Positions 14,298 through 16,675 of a stretch of DNA of 16,675 bases are shown in pieces. The DNA lies in contig DCHA01000076.1 of the NCBI GenBank assembly GCA_002315535.1, positions 15,538 through 32,212 of the forward strand. Reading direction: 5' to 3'. A program made the position numbers and the translations under genes. This DNA is from Firmicutes bacterium UBA1764 (GTDB lineage: Bacteria; Bacillota; Clostridia; Peptostreptococcales; Anaerovoracaceae). A model generated the notes under the pieces. It was not told where the DNA came from, ran no database searches, and saw only the letters and a program-made list of their open reading frames with translations. Position 1 is the stretch's first letter, and every line of letters starts with the position of its first letter.

Positions 14298-15584
14298 TTA
14301 AATTAATCCCTTGTCTTTCATCTGCTGAACAGCCTTTATAACACCGAATTTTGAATGTTCATAGGTAATTCCACCCTGGAAGAATACGTTATACGGCTCT
14401 CTCATAGGTGCGTCAGCACTAAGCTCTATGCTTGATCCTCCAACGAAGGCTCCGGCGGCCATAATAACCTGATCGGTGTAGCCCGGCATATCCCATGGAA
14501 TTGGGGTTACATAGGCATCAATTGGCGCAGCGGCCTGCACTCCTTCGCAGAAAGCACAAACAGCCTCAGGACTTCCCAGTTTAATAGCTTCGACGATATC
14601 GTTTCTGTCATCAAGCGGCCCCGGGCAAACCTCATAGCCAAGCTCTTCGAAGACCTTAGCGCAAAGTGCGGCGCCCTTTACTGCCCCGTTTGTAACTCTC
14701 GGCGCGATGAAAAGACCTTGCATCATAGTTCTGGTCTGGCCGAAGGTAAGTCCGCACTCTCCTCCGATTCCCGGACAAATAACACGGTATGAAATCTTAT
14801 CAACAAGCTCCTTCTTACCTACTATGTAGCCTCCGGAAAGCGCTAGTCCGCCACCCGGATTCTTGATAAGTGAACCTGCCATAATATCTGCACCAACCTC
14901 AGTTGGCTCTTTAATATCTGTAAATTCACCGTAGCAGTTATCAACCATGCAGATGATATCAGGTTTGACTTCGTGGCAAGCCTTCGCCCATTCTTCGATT
15001 TGGCTGATTGTCATGGCATTTCTGAAGGTATATCCTCTGCTCCTCTGAATTGCAACGACCTTTGTATCAGGCCCGATAGCCTTTTTAACAGATTCAATAT
15101 CTATCTTATTTCCAGCAAGTAAATCAACCTGCTTGTATTTAACACCGTATTCCTTTAGTGATCCTGCTGAATCACCCTTAAGTCCGATTACGGTTTGCAT
15201 GGTATCATACGGATCTCCGTTGCAGTAAATAAGTTCATCTCCTGCCCTAAGCAGCCCCAGATAAACCGATGCCAGAGCGTGAGTTCCGTTAACAATTTGT
15301 GTCCTGACAAAGCCTGCTTCGGCACCAAAGATATCAGCAAAAAGCTGTTCGCAGGCAGCGCGTCCTATGTCGTCATACCCATAACCTGTATTCCAGGCAA
15401 AATGCTGATCGTTAATTCTCGCTTTTTGAAATGCATATAAAACCTTGTATTGGTTATAGGTCATTATTTCATCAAGCTGTGCATACTTTTCTGACAAAGA
15501 CTTTTCAGCCCTTTCAACTCTTTCGAGTATGTCTGCATCAACTCCGAATTTATCCTTTAAATATTGAGTGGTTATTTCGTACAT
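14298..15584 (-). CDS. PLP-dependent methionine gamma-lyase family ('aluminium resistance') protein
   Basis: 428 residues, the normal size of the PF06838-type family, related to B. subtilis YnbB. It has the type I aminotransferase fold: an N-terminal TGYGYDDIGR segment, TQIVNGTHALA (about 95-105), VDNCYGEF with PLP-binding D215, and GSLIKNPGGGLA with the probable PLP lysine K241. The family is annotated as a cystathionine beta-lyase or methionine gamma-lyase homologue, or as aluminium resistance protein, but its true substrate is not settled. The ATG directly follows the miaA stop (TAAATG, no gap), so the two are surely cotranscribed; the miaA plus ynbB pairing is common in Firmicutes. No clear hairpin terminator follows; only a weak AT-rich dyad lies between this gene and the SOS promoter. 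Confidence 0.92.
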   Translation of the reverse strand: MYEITTQYLKDKFGVDADILERVERAEKSLSEKYAQLDEIMTYNQYKVLYAFQKARINDQHFAWNTGYGYDDIGRAACEQLFADIFGAEAGFVRTQIVNGTHALASVYLGLLRAGDELIYCNGDPYDTMQTVIGLKGDSAGSLKEYGVKYKQVDLLAGNKIDIESVKKAIGPDTKVVAIQRSRGYTFRNAMTISQIEEWAKACHEVKPDIICMVDNCYGEFTDIKEPTEVGADIMAGSLIKNPGGGLALSGGYIVGKKELVDKISYRVICPGIGGECGLTFGQTRTMMQGLFIAPRVTNGAVKGAALCAKVFEELGYEVCPGPLDDRNDIVEAIKLGSPEAVCAFCEGVQAAAPIDAYVTPIPWDMPGYTDQVIMAAGAFVGGSSIELSADAPMREPYNVFFQGGITYEHSKFGVIKAVQQMKDKGLI

Positions 15585-16493
15585 TTATTCATCCTCTAAT
15601 CTGCTCTTTACATACGCCTTAAGCGCTTCATATCCTTCTGTTTCAGTATCAAAGAACTTGATTGCATCCTTGTACCTTCTGAGCCAAATTATTTGCCTTT
15701 TTGCATAATGCCTTGTATTTATCTTTATATTATAAATAGCTTCATTAAGCGGCAGGCCTTCCATGAGTTCTTTATAGCCTATGCCCTTCATCGCTACATC
15801 GTCTGCCGTAAAGCCCATTTCCATTAACGAATCAACTTCGTAGGCGAGTCCTCTTTCAATCAGCTTGTCGACTCTCAGATTAATTCTTTCATACAGTCTG
15901 TCTCTGTCCATACAAAGACCGGTGAATATGACTTCGTAATCCTTTGATGGTTTTTGCATTTCCGAAAATTGAGCAAGCCTTGTCTCTCCCTTTTCAAGTC
16001 TTTCAATATATCTTGAAATTCTTTTGACATTGTTCATATCCTCAGGCTTTGCCGCAAGAGGATCAAGCTCTGTTAATCTTTCGAATAGCTTTTCCGGAGT
16101 CTCATATTTTTTAATGAGCTCATCTCTGTAGCTTTCATCGCCCTCGGGAGCAGAAAAATCCATGTCATATAAGAGCGAATTAATATAAAGACCCGTTCCG
16201 CCACAAACTATAGGAAGCTTGCCTCTGTCATGAACATCCTTGATATATGATTTGGCAAGGCTTTGATAAGAAGCAACATTAAAAGCATCCCTGGGATCTA
16301 TTTCATCAACCATCCAGTGCTTTGCTCTGGCGCGTTCCTCAGCGGTAGGCTTCGCAGAACCTATATCCATGTATTTATATATCTGCATGGAATCTGCGCT
16401 GATTATCTCACCATTAAGATCCTCAGCAAGTCTAATAGCATATTCAGTTTTACCGATTGCAGTCGGTCCTGCAATTATTACTATTTTGTACAT
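15585..16493 (-). CDS. miaA: tRNA dimethylallyltransferase
   Basis: 302 residues from the chosen start. It transfers the dimethylallyl group of DMAPP to N6 of A37 in tRNAs that read UNN codons. Visible motifs are the P-loop GPTAIGKT (9-16), the SADSMQIYKYMDIGSAKP segment with D34 and Q37, GGTGLYINSLL (98-108) and the C-terminal YAKRQIIWLRR. The start at 16493 gives the family-typical N-terminus MYKIVIIAGPTA. A longer form from 16535 would add 14 unusual residues encoded across a hairpin. No Shine-Dalgarno sequence precedes either start, so initiation here is unclear. It lies downstream of the ireB-like gene and directly upstream of the C-S lyase gene. In many Firmicutes miaA follows mutSL; here those genes are about 10 kb away on the other strand. 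Confidence 0.93.
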   Translation of the reverse strand: MYKIVIIAGPTAIGKTEYAIRLAEDLNGEIISADSMQIYKYMDIGSAKPTAEERARAKHWMVDEIDPRDAFNVASYQSLAKSYIKDVHDRGKLPIVCGGTGLYINSLLYDMDFSAPEGDESYRDELIKKYETPEKLFERLTELDPLAAKPEDMNNVKRISRYIERLEKGETRLAQFSEMQKPSKDYEVIFTGLCMDRDRLYERINLRVDKLIERGLAYEVDSLMEMGFTADDVAMKGIGYKELMEGLPLNEAIYNIKINTRHYAKRQIIWLRRYKDAIKFFDTETEGYEALKAYVKSRLEDE

Positions 16494-16512
16494 GTTGTAA
16501 AAACAAAAATAA

Positions 16513-16531
16513 ACGGCTACTATGTAGCCGT
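16513..16531 (-). terminator. Hairpin between ireB-like gene and miaA
   Basis: ACGGCTAC and GTAGCCGT form a perfect 8-base-pair stem around a 3-base loop. On the minus strand it is followed by TTATTTTTGTTTTT, so it has the form of an intrinsic terminator or attenuator. On the plus strand it is followed by CCATTTTTTCTTTT, so it could also act rightward. It ends only about 20 bases before the miaA ATG. Confidence 0.7.
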
Positions 16532-16543
16532 CCATTTTTTCTT

Positions 16544-16675
16544 TTATTTGTGCAGGAACTTTCTAAGTAACTCTTCAACCAAATCGTCTCTTTCAATGCG
16601 ACGAATAAGATTTCTAGCGTTATTATGTCCTGTTATGTAGGAAGGGTCCCCGGACAGAATATAACCTACCATCTG
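16544..16675 (-). CDS. IreB family regulatory protein (UPF0297), C-terminal 43 residues (5' partial)
   Basis: The frame is open from the right edge to a TAA at 16544-16546. It encodes QMVGYILSGDPSYITGHNNA followed by RNLIRRIERDDLVEELLRKF, which matches the conserved C-terminal half of IreB/UPF0297 proteins (VGYILSGDP, NARN.IR..ERDE). Full-length members have about 85-90 residues, so roughly half lies outside. In Enterococcus faecalis IreB is a small phosphoprotein controlled by the Ser/Thr kinase IreK and acts negatively on cephalosporin resistance. Members usually sit next to ruvX and a DUF1292 gene, but here miaA follows after a hairpin. The family assignment is confident; the role in this organism is inferred. 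Confidence 0.88.
   Translation of the reverse strand, partial: QMVGYILSGDPSYITGHNNARNLIRRIERDDLVEELLRKFLHK

Noticed and set aside
16494..16535. N-terminal 14-residue extension of MiaA
   Set aside because: The family starts immediately before the P-loop strand; the extension is unlike MiaA and encoded across a hairpin. Kept only as an alternative.

Overview
The window looks like a low-GC Clostridia chromosome, most likely Lachnospiraceae or a close relative. Supporting signs are the AT-rich coding sequence with strong AGGAGG-type ribosome sites, a DUF975 membrane protein, an IreB-family protein, a methionine gamma-lyase/'aluminium resistance' protein beside miaA, and Firmicutes-type LexA boxes (GAAC-N4-GTTC). 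The genus cannot be fixed from the sequence alone. No rRNA, tRNA, CRISPR array, insertion sequence or prophage module was seen; this is dense core genome.

Layout: two head-to-head transcription blocks converge at about 9,260-9,285. The rightward (+) block starts inside dxs (N-terminus outside the window) and continues tlyA, mutS, mutL and ruvX, all overlapping by 1 to 29 bases. Two membrane-protein genes with near-identical ribosome sites follow (a single-span protein and a DUF975 protein), then a strong terminator. A tyrosine recombinase gene with its own apparent promoter closes the block at a bidirectional terminator.

The leftward (-) block enters from the right edge with the C-terminal half of an ireB-family gene. 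A hairpin follows, then miaA directly abutting a PLP-dependent C-S lyase family gene. Next is a LysM/single-span gene of the YneA type behind a textbook SOS promoter, then an arginase with its own extended -10 promoter. The block ends with tex, an Elp3-like radical SAM protein, a 76-residue unknown and a small ferredoxin:thioredoxin reductase-like iron-sulfur protein.

Functionally the window is rich in genome maintenance and RNA modification: mismatch repair (MutS, MutL), RuvX, a site-specific recombinase, an SOS-induced division inhibitor candidate, Tex, TlyA and MiaA. Isoprenoid synthesis (Dxs) and MiaA are linked through the DMAPP that MiaA uses. The most notable points are the two-box LexA promoter without lexA in view, the hairpin between ireB and miaA, a MutS that stops at its clamp-binding motif inside the mutL overlap, the FTR-like protein with an unusual cysteine spacing next to an unknown small protein, and the separation of mutSL from miaA and of ruvX from ireB. 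I found no clear new defence or mobile system.
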